From: Gluconacetobacter sacchari
GTDB taxonomy: Bacteria; Pseudomonadota; Alphaproteobacteria; Acetobacterales; Acetobacteraceae
NCBI RefSeq assembly: GCF_014174255.1
Contig: NZ_JABEQJ010000011.1
Coordinates: forward strand, 1 to 64,000
DNA length: 64,000 nt
Reading direction: 5' to 3'
Below the pieces are notes generated by a model, which worked only from the letters and a program-made list of their open reading frames with translations, did not search any database and was not told the origin of the DNA. The stretch's first letter is position 1. Each line of letters opens with the position of its first letter. The position numbers and the translations under genes were made by a program. Below, in pieces: positions 34,532-43,279 of this stretch.

Positions 34532-35392
34532 ATGGTCGGGGCGGGTGTCCGGGACGGGAGCATAGGCACGGTGACCACGCTACAGCGTGCGCGTGGACAT
34601 TTCCGGCTGGCGGTGCGGCCGCGTGATGGACGTGTCGGCGTGGCGGATCTGGAGCAGGGTGGGTGTTGCCGGCTGCTGTTCCCGAAGCGGGCGCAGGCCG
34701 CGCTGGAGGCGGTGACGGTCAATATTTCCGGCGGCATTGCGGCGGGGGACAGGATCGCGGGTGCGTTGGACTGTGCGCCGGAGACGGATCTGCTGGTGAC
34801 GTCGCAGGCGGCGGAGCGGATTTATCGGGCGCGGGCGGGGGATGGCCCGGCGGAAATCGACGTGTCGTGCAGGATCGGGGCGGGGGCGCGGCTGGAATGG
34901 CTGCCGCATGGCACGATCTTCTTCGATGGCTGCCGGTTGCGGCGGCACATGCGGGTTGAGATGGCGGCCTCGTCCAGTTTTCTCTTTCTCGAATGTCGGA
35001 TGTTCGGCCGGATCGGGTCGGGCGAGACGCTGCATCGTCTGGACGTGCGGGATCGTCTGTCGGTACGGCGGGAGGGGCGTGCGGTCCTGGAGGACATGTT
35101 TCGGCTGGAGAGCACGGATGTCTCGGCGTTACTGGCGAACCGTGCGGTGGCGGCGGGCCAGGCGGGGGTGGCGACGTTGGTGCTGGTGTCCGCCGATGCG
35201 GAAGGGCGGCTGGATCGGGTTCGCGATCGCCTGGGCGAGATCGGCGATGGCGGGTTTGCCTGTTCGGCGTGGAATGGCATGCTGGTCGTCCGGGGGGTGT
35301 CGTCGGGCGGGCGTGGGCTGGAGGACACCGTGCAGCGCCTGCTGCCGGCGCTGCGGGATGCGCGGCCGGTGCCGGCCACGTGGCGCTCGTGA
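34532..35392 (+). CDS. ureD: Urease accessory protein UreD
   Basis: About 286 aa. Family landmarks: [99 protein letters not shown]. UreD forms the UreDFG complex that inserts nickel into the urease apoenzyme. The start is uncertain: 34532 has GGAGG upstream, 34508 is possible, and ATG 34451 overlaps the paaZ stop (TGATG). It begins within 80 bp of paaZ with no terminator visible, so it may be read from the paa operon. Confidence 0.85.
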   Translation: MVGAGVRDGSIGTVTTLQRARGHFRLAVRPRDGRVGVADLEQGGCCRLLFPKRAQAALEAVTVNISGGIAAGDRIAGALDCAPETDLLVTSQAAERIYRARAGDGPAEIDVSCRIGAGARLEWLPHGTIFFDGCRLRRHMRVEMAASSSFLFLECRMFGRIGSGETLHRLDVRDRLSVRREGRAVLEDMFRLESTDVSALLANRAVAAGQAGVATLVLVSADAEGRLDRVRDRLGEIGDGGFACSAWNGMLVVRGVSSGGRGLEDTVQRLLPALRDARPVPATWRS

Positions 35393-35438
35393 TGGCTGGC
35401 AGCCGGGGCGTGATGCGAAACGGGAGATCGACCGGGAT

Positions 35439-35741
35439 ATGAAACTGACGCCTCGCGAACGGGACAAGCTGCTGATCGCCATGGCCGCGATCGTCGCGCG
35501 GCAGCGGCTGGAGCGCGGCGTGCTGCTGAATTATCCGGAAGCCGTGGCCCTGATTACCGAGCATGTCGTCGAGGGCGCGCGGGACGGGCGGAATGTGGCC
35601 GAACTGATGGCCAGCGGCGGCCGGGTGCTGACGCGCGCGCAGGTCATGCAGGGCGTGGCCGAGATGATCCATGACGTTCAGGTGGAGGCGACCTTTCCCG
35701 ATGGCACGAAGCTGGTGACGGTGCATGACCCGATACGCTGA
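35439..35741 (+). CDS. ureA: Urease gamma subunit
   Basis: 100 aa, exact family length ([40 protein letters not shown], the highly conserved N-terminal half; [15 protein letters not shown] at the end). Structural subunit of the urease trimer of trimers. It overlaps ureB by 17 bp. Confidence 0.95.
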   Translation: MKLTPRERDKLLIAMAAIVARQRLERGVLLNYPEAVALITEHVVEGARDGRNVAELMASGGRVLTRAQVMQGVAEMIHDVQVEATFPDGTKLVTVHDPIR

Positions 35742-36069
35742 TCCGCTGCCGGCCGGCGCGATTCCGGGCGAGGTCCTGCCGGCTGAGGGCGAGATCGTGC
35801 TGAATGAGGGCCAGCCGCGGCGCGTGCTGGTCGTGACCAATACCGGCGATCGGCCGGTGCAGGTCGGCAGCCATTATCATTTCGCCGAAATCAATCCGGC
35901 GTTGGCCTTCGACCGGGCGCAGGCGATGGGCTGGCGGCTGGATGTGCCCTCGGGCGGGGCGATCCGCTTCGAGCCTGGGCAGGAGCGCGCGGTGACGCTG
36001 GTGCCGTTGCGCGGGCTGCGGCGCGCGGTCGGGTTTCGTGGCGAGGTCATGGGGAGCGTGGACCCATGA
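35725..36069 (+). CDS. ureB: Urease beta subunit
   Basis: 114 aa ([68 protein letters not shown]), the complete beta-subunit fold. The ATG lies inside the ureA end, and the stop overlaps the ureC start (ATGA), giving tight stoichiometric coupling. Confidence 0.95.
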   Translation: MTRYADPLPAGAIPGEVLPAEGEIVLNEGQPRRVLVVTNTGDRPVQVGSHYHFAEINPALAFDRAQAMGWRLDVPSGGAIRFEPGQERAVTLVPLRGLRRAVGFRGEVMGSVDP

Positions 36070-37772
36070 CGCGGCTTTCCCGGCACGATTACGCGGCGCA
36101 GTTCGGCCCGACGGTGGGAGATCGGGTGCGGCTGGCCGATACCGCCCTGCTGGTCGAGGTGGAGCGCGATTACACCGTTTATGGGGAGGAAGTGCGGTTC
36201 GGCGGCGGCAAGACGATCCGTGACGGCATGGGCCAGTCGCAGGTCACGCGTGCCGGGGGGGCGGCGGATACCGTCATCACCAATGCGCTGATCGTCGATC
36301 ACTGGGGGATCGTCAAGGCGGACGTGGCGATCCGCGACGGGCGGATTGCCGGGATCGGCAAGGCGGGGAACCCGGATATCCAGCCGGGTGTGGATATCGT
36401 CATCGGGCCGGGGACGGAGATCATCGCCGGCGAAGGGCGTATCCTGACGGCCGGGGGGATCGACAGCCATATCCATTTCATCTGCCCGCAGCAGATCGAG
36501 GAGGCGCTGTCTTCCGGCATCACCACCATGCTGGGCGGGGGCACCGGGCCGGCCACGGGCACGGCGGCGACGACCTGCACGCCGGGGCCGTGGCATCTGG
36601 CGCGGATGATCCAGGCCGCCGAGGCGTTTCCGGTCAATCTGGCCTTCGCGGGCAAGGGCAATGCCGCGCGGCCCGAGGGGCTGGAAGAGATGGTGCGGGC
36701 CGGGGCGTGCTGCCTGAAACTGCATGAGGATTGGGGGTCGACCCCGGCGGCGATCGATTGCTGCCTGGATGTGGCGGACCGCATGGACGTGCAGGTGATG
36801 ATCCATACCGATACGCTGAACGAAAGCGGATTCGTGGAGGATACGATCGCGGCGTTCAGGGGGCGGACGATCCATGCGTTCCATACCGAGGGCGCGGGGG
36901 GCGGACATGCGCCCGATATCATCCGTGTCGCCGGGCTGGCGAACGTGCTGCCGTCCTCCACCAATCCGACGCGTCCGTTTACGGTCAATACGCTGGACGA
37001 GCATCTGGACATGCTGATGGTCTGCCATCATCTGGACCAGCGCGTGCCAGAGGATATCGCCTTCGCGGAAAGCCGCATCCGGCGCGAGACGATCGCGGCG
37101 GAGGATATTTTCCACGATATGGGCGTGCTCTCGATGATGTCCTCGGACAGTCAGGCGATGGGGCGCGTGGGCGAGGTGGCGCTGCGGACGTGGCAGACGG
37201 CGCACAAGATGAAAGTGCAGCGCGGCGCGCTGGCCGGGGACGGGGCGGCGGACAATGTCCGGGTGAAGCGCTATATCGCCAAATATACCATCAATCCGGC
37301 GATCGCGCACGGATTGTCGCATGAGGTCGGCTCGGTCGAGGTCGGCAAGCTGGCGGATCTGGTGTTGTGGGAGCCCGCGTTTTTCGGTGTGAAGCCGGAA
37401 CTGGTCATCAAGGGCGGGGCGATCGTCTATGCGATGATGGGCGATCCGAATGCCTCGATTCCGACGCCGCAGCCGGTCTATGGCCGCATGATGTTCGGCG
37501 GGTATGGCGGGGCGCTGACCCATACCAGCCTGACCTTCGTCTCGCAGGCCGCGCTTGAGGACGATATCGGGTGCAGGCTGGGATTGCGGCGCGGGCTTTC
37601 CGCCGTGTCGAACACGCGCGGGGGGATCGGCAAGCGCAGCATGATCCATAATGACGCGATGCCGCGGATCGAGGTCGATCCCGAAACCTATGAAGTGCGG
37701 GCCGACGGGGTGCTGCTGACCTGCGAGCCCGCCGAGATCCTGCCCATGGCGCAAAGGTATTTTCTGTTCTGA
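36066..37772 (+). CDS. ureC: Urease alpha (catalytic) subunit
   Basis: 568 aa amidohydrolase. Nickel-site features: [14 protein letters not shown], carbamylated Lys218 in [15 protein letters not shown] (usual position about 217), [14 protein letters not shown] and the flap MLMVCHHLD with the catalytic His. C-terminal ending [12 protein letters not shown] is typical. It hydrolyses urea to ammonia and carbamate in the cytoplasm. No active-site residue appears to be missing. Confidence 0.97.
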   Translation: MTRLSRHDYAAQFGPTVGDRVRLADTALLVEVERDYTVYGEEVRFGGGKTIRDGMGQSQVTRAGGAADTVITNALIVDHWGIVKADVAIRDGRIAGIGKAGNPDIQPGVDIVIGPGTEIIAGEGRILTAGGIDSHIHFICPQQIEEALSSGITTMLGGGTGPATGTAATTCTPGPWHLARMIQAAEAFPVNLAFAGKGNAARPEGLEEMVRAGACCLKLHEDWGSTPAAIDCCLDVADRMDVQVMIHTDTLNESGFVEDTIAAFRGRTIHAFHTEGAGGGHAPDIIRVAGLANVLPSSTNPTRPFTVNTLDEHLDMLMVCHHLDQRVPEDIAFAESRIRRETIAAEDIFHDMGVLSMMSSDSQAMGRVGEVALRTWQTAHKMKVQRGALAGDGAADNVRVKRYIAKYTINPAIAHGLSHEVGSVEVGKLADLVLWEPAFFGVKPELVIKGGAIVYAMMGDPNASIPTPQPVYGRMMFGGYGGALTHTSLTFVSQAALEDDIGCRLGLRRGLSAVSNTRGGIGKRSMIHNDAMPRIEVDPETYEVRADGVLLTCEPAEILPMAQRYFLF

Positions 37773-38251
37773 TGGCCCATGTGACCGAGATCCTGCCAGC
37801 GGGAAGCTGGCCCGTCGCGCAGGCGACGGATGTGTTCGCCGCCGATTGCGAGGGGCGGCATCGCCGGCGGATGATGCTGCCGCTGGGGTCGGGGGAGACG
37901 GTGCTGCTCGACCTGGCGCATGCCCGGCTGCTGCGGGCGGGGGAGGGGTTGAAGCTGGATGACGGGCGGATCGTGCGGGTCGAGGCACTGCCCGAGGCGT
38001 TGATGGAGGTGACGGCGCATGGTCCGCTGCATCTTCTGCGGCTGGCCTGGCATCTGGGAAACCGGCATTTGCCCGCTGCGATTGACGAGGCGCGCATCCT
38101 GGTGCGGCGCGATCACGTCATCGCGGACATGATCCGGGGCCTGGGCGGGCACGTGCGTATGGTCGAGGTGCCGTTCGACCCGGAAAGCGGGGCCTATGCC
38201 GCGCGTGGCGAGGCGGCGGAGCACGGCCATCATCACCACGCCCACGATTGA
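37772..38251 (+). CDS. ureE: Urease nickel metallochaperone UreE
   Basis: 159 aa. N-terminal peptide-binding domain (RRRMMLPLGSGETVLLDLAHARLLRAGEGLKLDDG) and C-terminal metal-binding domain (HLLRLAWHLGNRHLPAAID, VRRDHVIADMIRGLGGHV) ending in a histidine tail GHHHHAHD that binds nickel. The ATG overlaps the ureC stop by one base. Confidence 0.93.
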   Translation: MAHVTEILPAGSWPVAQATDVFAADCEGRHRRRMMLPLGSGETVLLDLAHARLLRAGEGLKLDDGRIVRVEALPEALMEVTAHGPLHLLRLAWHLGNRHLPAAIDEARILVRRDHVIADMIRGLGGHVRMVEVPFDPESGAYAARGEAAEHGHHHHAHD

Positions 38252-38927
38252 TCCGGCCCGGGAGGAGAGCGAGGCCTTTCTCCGGCTGCTGTCCTGGGTC
38301 TCGCCGGCCTTTCCGACCGGTGGCTATGCCTACAGCCATGGCCTGGAATGGGCGGTGGAAACCGGCGATGTGCGGGATGTCGGGACGCTTGGCACGTGGA
38401 TCGGCGCGTTGCTGGATCATGGGTCGCTGGGGAATGACCTGATCATTCTTGGCGCGGCCTGGGACGCCGCGGACGATCGGGATGGGTTGCGCGAAATCGC
38501 GGATTTTGCCTGTGCCTGTGCCTCGTCGCGCGAGCGGTTTGAGGAGGCGGTCTATCAGGGAGAGGCGTTCATGAAGGCGGCATCGGTCTGGGGTGTGGTG
38601 CCCGGACCGGAGGAGAGGGTAGGCGTGCGCTGGCCCTTGCCCGTGGCGCAGGGGCTGGTGTTCCAGCGGGGTGGGGTGACGCGCGCGCAGGCGGTGCTGT
38701 CGGGCGGGTATGGCGGTGTTGCGGCGCTGGTGTCCGCCGCGGTGCGGCTGGTGCCGCTGGGGCAGACGGACGGGCTGCATGCGCTGGCGCGGCTGGAGCC
38801 GGTTCTGCTGGCGGCGGTCGAGCGGACGGCCTTGCTGACGCTGGAGGATCTGGGCGGGGCGTGTTTCCGGTCCGATCTTGCTACGATGCATCATGAAACC
38901 CAGGGAACGAGGTTGTTCAGGACATGA
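38196..38927 (+). CDS. ureF: Urease accessory protein UreF
   Basis: 243 aa all-helical protein ([69 protein letters not shown]). It regulates the UreG GTPase in nickel delivery. It overlaps ureE by 56 bp: the start codon lies inside the ureE C-terminal domain and the His-tail codons are read in another frame. GTG 38205 is an alternative start. Confidence 0.9.
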   Translation: MPRVARRRSTAIITTPTIDPAREESEAFLRLLSWVSPAFPTGGYAYSHGLEWAVETGDVRDVGTLGTWIGALLDHGSLGNDLIILGAAWDAADDRDGLREIADFACACASSRERFEEAVYQGEAFMKAASVWGVVPGPEERVGVRWPLPVAQGLVFQRGGVTRAQAVLSGGYGGVAALVSAAVRLVPLGQTDGLHALARLEPVLLAAVERTALLTLEDLGGACFRSDLATMHHETQGTRLFRT

Positions 38928-39538
38928 CGAAGACCAAGCATGGCCCGTTGCGCGTCGGGATCGGCGGCCCGGTCGGCACGGGCAAGACGGCGCTGATGGA
39001 TGCGCTGTGCCGCCGCTTTCGCGATCATTACGAGATCGCGGCTATCACGAACGATATCTATACGCGCGAGGATGCCGAATTCCTGACGCGCGCGGGCTCG
39101 CTGCCGCCGGAACGGATCATGGGCATCGAGACGGGCGGCTGCCCGCATACCGCGATCCGCGAGGATGCCAGCATCAATCTGGCCGGGGTCGCCGAACTGA
39201 CGGAGCGGTTCGCCGGGCTGGATCTGGTACTGGTGGAAAGCGGCGGCGACAATCTGGCGGCGACGTTCAGCCCGGAGCTTGCCGACCTGACGATCTATGT
39301 CATCGATGTGTCGGCGGGGGACAAGATTCCGCGCAAGGGGGGCCCGGGCATCACGCGCAGCGATCTGCTGGTGATCAACAAGATCGACCTGGCGCCTTAT
39401 GTCGGGGCCGACCTGGTGGTCATGGACCGGGATAGCCGGAAGATGCGCGGCGTGCGGCCGTTTGTCTTCGCCAATATCCGCGCGGGCGAGGGGGTAGAGG
39501 CGATCGCGCGCTTCATCATCGATCAGGGCGGTCTGTAA
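38924..39538 (+). CDS. ureG: Urease GTPase UreG
   Basis: 204 aa SIMIBI GTPase with P-loop GPVGTGKT (residues 15-22), the nickel-binding [17 protein letters not shown], the [15 protein letters not shown] switch and NKIDLAP for base recognition. It powers nickel insertion. It overlaps ureF by 4 bp, and its 3' end overlaps the convergent nickel-permease gene by 23 bp. Confidence 0.96.
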   Translation: MTKTKHGPLRVGIGGPVGTGKTALMDALCRRFRDHYEIAAITNDIYTREDAEFLTRAGSLPPERIMGIETGGCPHTAIREDASINLAGVAELTERFAGLDLVLVESGGDNLAATFSPELADLTIYVIDVSAGDKIPRKGGPGITRSDLLVINKIDLAPYVGADLVVMDRDSRKMRGVRPFVFANIRAGEGVEAIARFIIDQGGL

Positions 39539-40523
39539 AGGCCGGCTGGCGGGGGGTGGCGAGCAGGGCCGCGATGGCCCACAGGCCAAGAAACCCCATG
39601 ACGAGCCCGATACCGACGATCTGGAAATGGTCCGCGGCACGGGCTGCCAGGGCGCGCAGAAGGGGCGGCATCGGTTCGTTGCCGCCGACGAGCTGAAGCA
39701 GTTCGATCGCCGCGACGCAGGCGGCGGCCAGCGCCGAGAAGGCCGTGACGGCGCGGATATAGAGGGCGCGCCGCTCGGCCGAGGCGCTGCTCCAGCTCCA
39801 GGCGCGCACCATCAGCACCGTGTCGAGACTGTCCATCAGCGCCATGCCGGCGGCGAACAGCAGCGGCAGCAGCATGATGTGGATGGCGGACAGGCCGTGT
39901 GTCGCTTCGGACGCCGTCAGGCCCAGCAGGCCGATTTCCGTTGCCGTATCGAAGCCGAGGCCGAACAGGAAGCCGAGCGGGATCATCTGGCTGTCATGCC
40001 GGATGAGGTCCGTCATCGGTGCCAGCAGGCGCGTCATGACGCCCGCCGGGCCGGATGGCGCACGGCCCGACGGGCCCGCCCGCCACTGGGCGCGGAAGGA
40101 CAGCATGTTGGATGCGGCCATGATGGACAGGAACAGGATGGAGACGGAGGTGCCGATGAGGCCGCCGACATCGTGGACCCGATCGAGCCAGGAATGGACC
40201 GGGACGAGCAGCAGGACGAGCGAGGCGAGCATCACGACGCTGGAATGGCCGATGGAAAAGAACAGCCCGACCAGGATCGGGCGCCGTGCGCGGGCCATGA
40301 GCCGGCGCGTGACGAGGTCGATTGCCGCGATATGGTCGGCGTCCAGCGCGTGGCGCAGGCCGAAGGTCCAGGCCAGGAAAGACGGTGCCAGGAAGCGGGG
40401 ATGGTCGCGGATCGCGGTGGCCGCCAGCAGCCAGAATCCGATATTGGCGGCGGCGAGCGCGAGCATGAGCAGCAGGGAAGACCGGCCATGGCGCGTGGAT
40501 GGAGGAGCCATCGTCTGTTTCAT
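39516..40523 (-). CDS. NiCoT-family nickel/cobalt permease
   Basis: 335 aa with about eight membrane segments and the NiCoT signature [22 protein letters not shown], plus [18 protein letters not shown] and [17 protein letters not shown]. It imports Ni2+ and/or Co2+. Its position convergent to the urease genes indicates nickel supply for urease. It is transcribed divergently from a porin gene across 163 bp. Confidence 0.9.
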   Translation of the reverse strand: MKQTMAPPSTRHGRSSLLLMLALAAANIGFWLLAATAIRDHPRFLAPSFLAWTFGLRHALDADHIAAIDLVTRRLMARARRPILVGLFFSIGHSSVVMLASLVLLLVPVHSWLDRVHDVGGLIGTSVSILFLSIMAASNMLSFRAQWRAGPSGRAPSGPAGVMTRLLAPMTDLIRHDSQMIPLGFLFGLGFDTATEIGLLGLTASEATHGLSAIHIMLLPLLFAAGMALMDSLDTVLMVRAWSWSSASAERRALYIRAVTAFSALAAACVAAIELLQLVGGNEPMPPLLRALAARAADHFQIVGIGLVMGFLGLWAIAALLATPRQPAFTDRPDR

Positions 40524-40582
40524 GCCGACAGGTTAAGGACATTGCGCGGGACCGTCATCCTGCAAATTGTGGAAACGGGCGT

Positions 40583-40652
40583 CGTGAAGCCGCGCTAAGT
40601 AATTTCACGCATCCTCTTTTGAAGATTCTGCATCGTAATGTTTCCGCATCGT
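40583..40652. promoter_or_regulatory. Nickel permease/porin divergent promoter with repeats
   Basis: Inverted arms CGTGAA (40583-40588) and TTCACG (40604-40609) are spaced by 15 bp. Downstream, GCATCGT occurs twice (40630-40636, 40646-40652) as direct repeats 16 bp apart, close to the porin start. This divergent gap would carry the control for both genes. No canonical NikR site (GTATGA-N16-TCATAC) is present. Confidence 0.3.
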
Positions 40653-40686
40653 CAGAGGGCGACTGTGACGAAAGGGGATGTTCAGG

Positions 40687-41883
40687 ATGGCGAAAGGGTC
40701 GCGGTTCTCGGTGAGCCGGAAAAAGAGTGTGCTGCGGTGCGGAAGCGTCCTGTCCGCGTGCGTGGCGATCGGCATGACGATGCCGCGCGCGGCGTCGGCT
40801 GCCGTGACGGTCGATCTGGGGCCGGAATCCAACTTCACGCTCGGTGTCGGCGTTCGCGCGCAATATATGACCGCGGACCCGTCCACGCCGGACAATGGGA
40901 GTGCCGCCGCCGCTGCCGACCTGCGTGTCTATATGGGTGCGCAATGGTACCGCTTTATCAAGAGCACGCTCAATCTGGAGCGCATACGCGATGGAAACTG
41001 GAACGTTCTTGACGGTATCTTCCAGATCGAGCCGTGGAAGGCGTTCAATGTGTGGTTCGGCCGCATGTTGCCGGGCAGCGACCGTTCCAACCTCGACGGA
41101 CCCTATTTCCTGAGCACCTATGCCTTTCCCATCGTCGCGCAATATCCCGGTTCGTGGTCGGGCCGCGATGACGGCATGTCGATCTGGGGCAAGCTGCTGA
41201 AGGATCGCTTTCGCTATGTCGCCGGTGTCTATCGCGGTCATAACTGGAATCCCGGGGCCTCGGCCTATGGCCACCAGCCGCTGTTTGCCGGACGGCTGGA
41301 ATATAATTTCCTCGATCCCGAACCCTCGCCGGCCTACTACACCGCCAGCACCTATTACGGAAAAGCCGATATCCTCGCGATCGGTCTCGCGGGCCAGTAT
41401 CAGGCGGACGGCGTGGGGAGCGCGCAGGAAAAGGGCGATTACAAGGCCTGGAACGTGGATGGTCTTTTCGAAAAGCGGATCGGCAGGAACGCGCGGGCCG
41501 GTGTCTATACGCTGGAAGGGGCCTATTACCAGTATTATACCGACGGGGTGCGGGACGTGGCCCCCGGTTACCGCCAGCCTTCGGCGGATTTCGGCAATAT
41601 CGGCGGTATCAACAGCGGAACGGCGTTTCTGGCCAGCACGGCCTATCTGATTCCCTACCGGCTGGGCTGGGGGCGCTTGCAGCCGCTGGTGCGCTACCAG
41701 CAGTTTCGTTACCGCAAGGGCCTGTACGGGCCGGGGCATCCCAAGACCAATCAGTTCGACGCGGGGGCGAACTATATCATGGATGGTCACAATCTGCGGT
41801 TTACGTTCGATTACGTGCGCTATGCCCCGACCGGGGCCCGTGTGTCCAATGCGTTCCTGATCGGCATGCAGTTCCAGTATTGA
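40687..41883 (+). CDS. Outer-membrane porin (OprO/OprP-like)
   Basis: About 398 aa. Start at ATG 40687 because AAAGGGG sits properly for it; ATG 40678 is immediately adjacent to that sequence. It has a signal peptide (SVLRCGSVLSACVAIGMTMPRAASA) and then an aromatic-rich barrel ending in ...IGMQFQY, with the terminal aromatic residue needed for outer-membrane assembly. Motifs such as AFNVWFGRMLPGSDRSNLDGPYFL fit the phosphate-selective porin-like family. Placed between nickel uptake and the urea sensor/transporter, it may serve urea or amide entry (inferred). Confidence 0.7.
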   Translation: MAKGSRFSVSRKKSVLRCGSVLSACVAIGMTMPRAASAAVTVDLGPESNFTLGVGVRAQYMTADPSTPDNGSAAAAADLRVYMGAQWYRFIKSTLNLERIRDGNWNVLDGIFQIEPWKAFNVWFGRMLPGSDRSNLDGPYFLSTYAFPIVAQYPGSWSGRDDGMSIWGKLLKDRFRYVAGVYRGHNWNPGASAYGHQPLFAGRLEYNFLDPEPSPAYYTASTYYGKADILAIGLAGQYQADGVGSAQEKGDYKAWNVDGLFEKRIGRNARAGVYTLEGAYYQYYTDGVRDVAPGYRQPSADFGNIGGINSGTAFLASTAYLIPYRLGWGRLQPLVRYQQFRYRKGLYGPGHPKTNQFDAGANYIMDGHNLRFTFDYVRYAPTGARVSNAFLIGMQFQY

Positions 41884-41942
41884 GGCGGGTCCGATCCCGA
41901 CCCGTCAAACCCGTGACACCAGAAGAGACCGGAGTGCTGACC

Positions 41943-42365
41943 GTGAAACGACTGATCCTGTGCGGGGCGCTGGCCCTGTCCTGCTGCCTCGAGGCGGAAA
42001 CCGTGCGCGCGGCGTCCTTTTCCCCGGCGTCGGATTGTCGCCATCTGTTGGTACGGGACGTGAGGCTGTCCGATCGGATCGCGGTGCGGCAGCGCAAGGA
42101 TGCGGGCGCGCCGGATACGACCGGGTACAAGGGATTCGCGGTCCACTTCGATGCGCTGCCGGGTATCGGCGTCATGCATGGTGCGACCCTGACGCCCGAA
42201 GGACGGCTGGAAAGCACGGCGGAGGCCGATGAAACGCTGGAAACTCTACAGAAGAACCTGCGGGCGGTTCGGGACGCGGAGCGGGTGAGGAACTGCCCGG
42301 TGATCGCGGCGCCGGCCGATACCCAGCAGCGGATGGAAGCCGACGAGCCGCCGGTGTCGCGGTGA
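41943..42365 (+). CDS. Small exported protein of unknown function
   Basis: About 140 aa from GTG 41943, chosen because GGAG is 8 nt upstream and the chain then begins with a clean signal peptide (KRLILCGALALSCCLEAETVRAA). The mature part has two Cys (SDCRHL, RNCPVI) that could form a disulfide. No family recognised. It lies 59 bp after the porin gene in the same direction, and convergent with the response regulator. Confidence 0.55.
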   Translation: MKRLILCGALALSCCLEAETVRAASFSPASDCRHLLVRDVRLSDRIAVRQRKDAGAPDTTGYKGFAVHFDALPGIGVMHGATLTPEGRLESTAEADETLETLQKNLRAVRDAERVRNCPVIAAPADTQQRMEADEPPVSR

Positions 42366-42388
42366 CGGCGCCTTGCGGGCCGGGGCGT

Positions 42389-43279
42389 TCAGCCCTGGTG
42401 GAGAAGGCGCGACGCCGTGGCGGCCGCCGCGGCGCGCGTGCTGAGGCCGGTCTTATTGTAGATCTGCTCGATATGTTTGTCGATCGTGCGGGGGCTGACC
42501 TGGAGGATGTCCGCGATGTCTCGGCTGGTTTTTCCGCGTGAGATCCAGAGCAGGACTTCGGCCTCGCGCGAACTGAGGCCCAGCCGGGTTTGCAGGGTTC
42601 TTTCGGGAAACAATGTCTGGGCCGCGATGTGGAACAGGTGTTCGTCGGGCCCCGTTGCGCCGACCAGGGTCAGGCGGATCTCGTTCTCGCCGGCCAGATG
42701 GCGCAGCATGACCGTGCCGGGCGGGGGCGGGGGATCGGCGACGTGCATGGCGGCGCGCAGGTCCGCCGGAAGGACGGCGAGCAGGCGCGCGGCCTGGGGC
42801 GTGGCCCATAGCGTCTCGCCCGCCGTGTTCATCGCCAGCAGGAAGCGGCCGGCATTGTCGAGGGCCTTGTGGGCCGCGCGGATGCGCGATGCGGCTTCGA
42901 TATGCACGCCGATGCGCGCGAGGACTTCTTCCAGCGCCAGGGGTTTGGTGACGTAGTCGGAGGCGCCGGCCTCGAACGCGCGCAGGACATGTTCGGTTTC
43001 GGTCAGGCCCGTCATGAAGATCAACGGGATCGCCGCGATCCGCGGGTCCTGGCGGAACATCCGGCAGACGTCCCAGCCGGTCATGCCGGGCATCAGCGCA
43101 TCGACGAGAACCAGGTCGGGGAGCGTGTGGGCGACCACGTCGAGCGCGGCCGGGCCGGACTGGGCCAGCAGCACGACATAGCCGCTGCCGGTCAGGGTTT
43201 CGTCCATCAGGCCGAGTACTGCGGGGTCGTCGTCGATGACGAGGATGCTGCGGCGGGCGGACGCGGAGATCGTCGTCAT
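42389..43279 (-). CDS. LuxR-type response regulator
   Basis: 296 aa. N-terminal receiver domain (ILVIDDDPAVL, phospho-acceptor Asp60 in LVLVDALMPGMTG, Lys in YVTKPLALEEVL), a middle PAS-like region (about 135-225) and a C-terminal LuxR helix-turn-helix (LSSREAEVLLWISRGKTSRDIADILQVSPRTIDKHIEQIYNKTGL). Its ATG overlaps the kinase stop (ATGA), so it is the cognate output of the permease-kinase. A 7-8-7 bp dyad in the kinase/urtA promoter is a candidate target. Confidence 0.85.
   Translation of the reverse strand: MTTISASARRSILVIDDDPAVLGLMDETLTGSGYVVLLAQSGPAALDVVAHTLPDLVLVDALMPGMTGWDVCRMFRQDPRIAAIPLIFMTGLTETEHVLRAFEAGASDYVTKPLALEEVLARIGVHIEAASRIRAAHKALDNAGRFLLAMNTAGETLWATPQAARLLAVLPADLRAAMHVADPPPPPGTVMLRHLAGENEIRLTLVGATGPDEHLFHIAAQTLFPERTLQTRLGLSSREAEVLLWISRGKTSRDIADILQVSPRTIDKHIEQIYNKTGLSTRAAAAATASRLLHQG

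Noticed and set aside
35877-37988. 703-aa open frame on the minus strand
   Set aside because: Antisense to ureC; biased composition without motifs.
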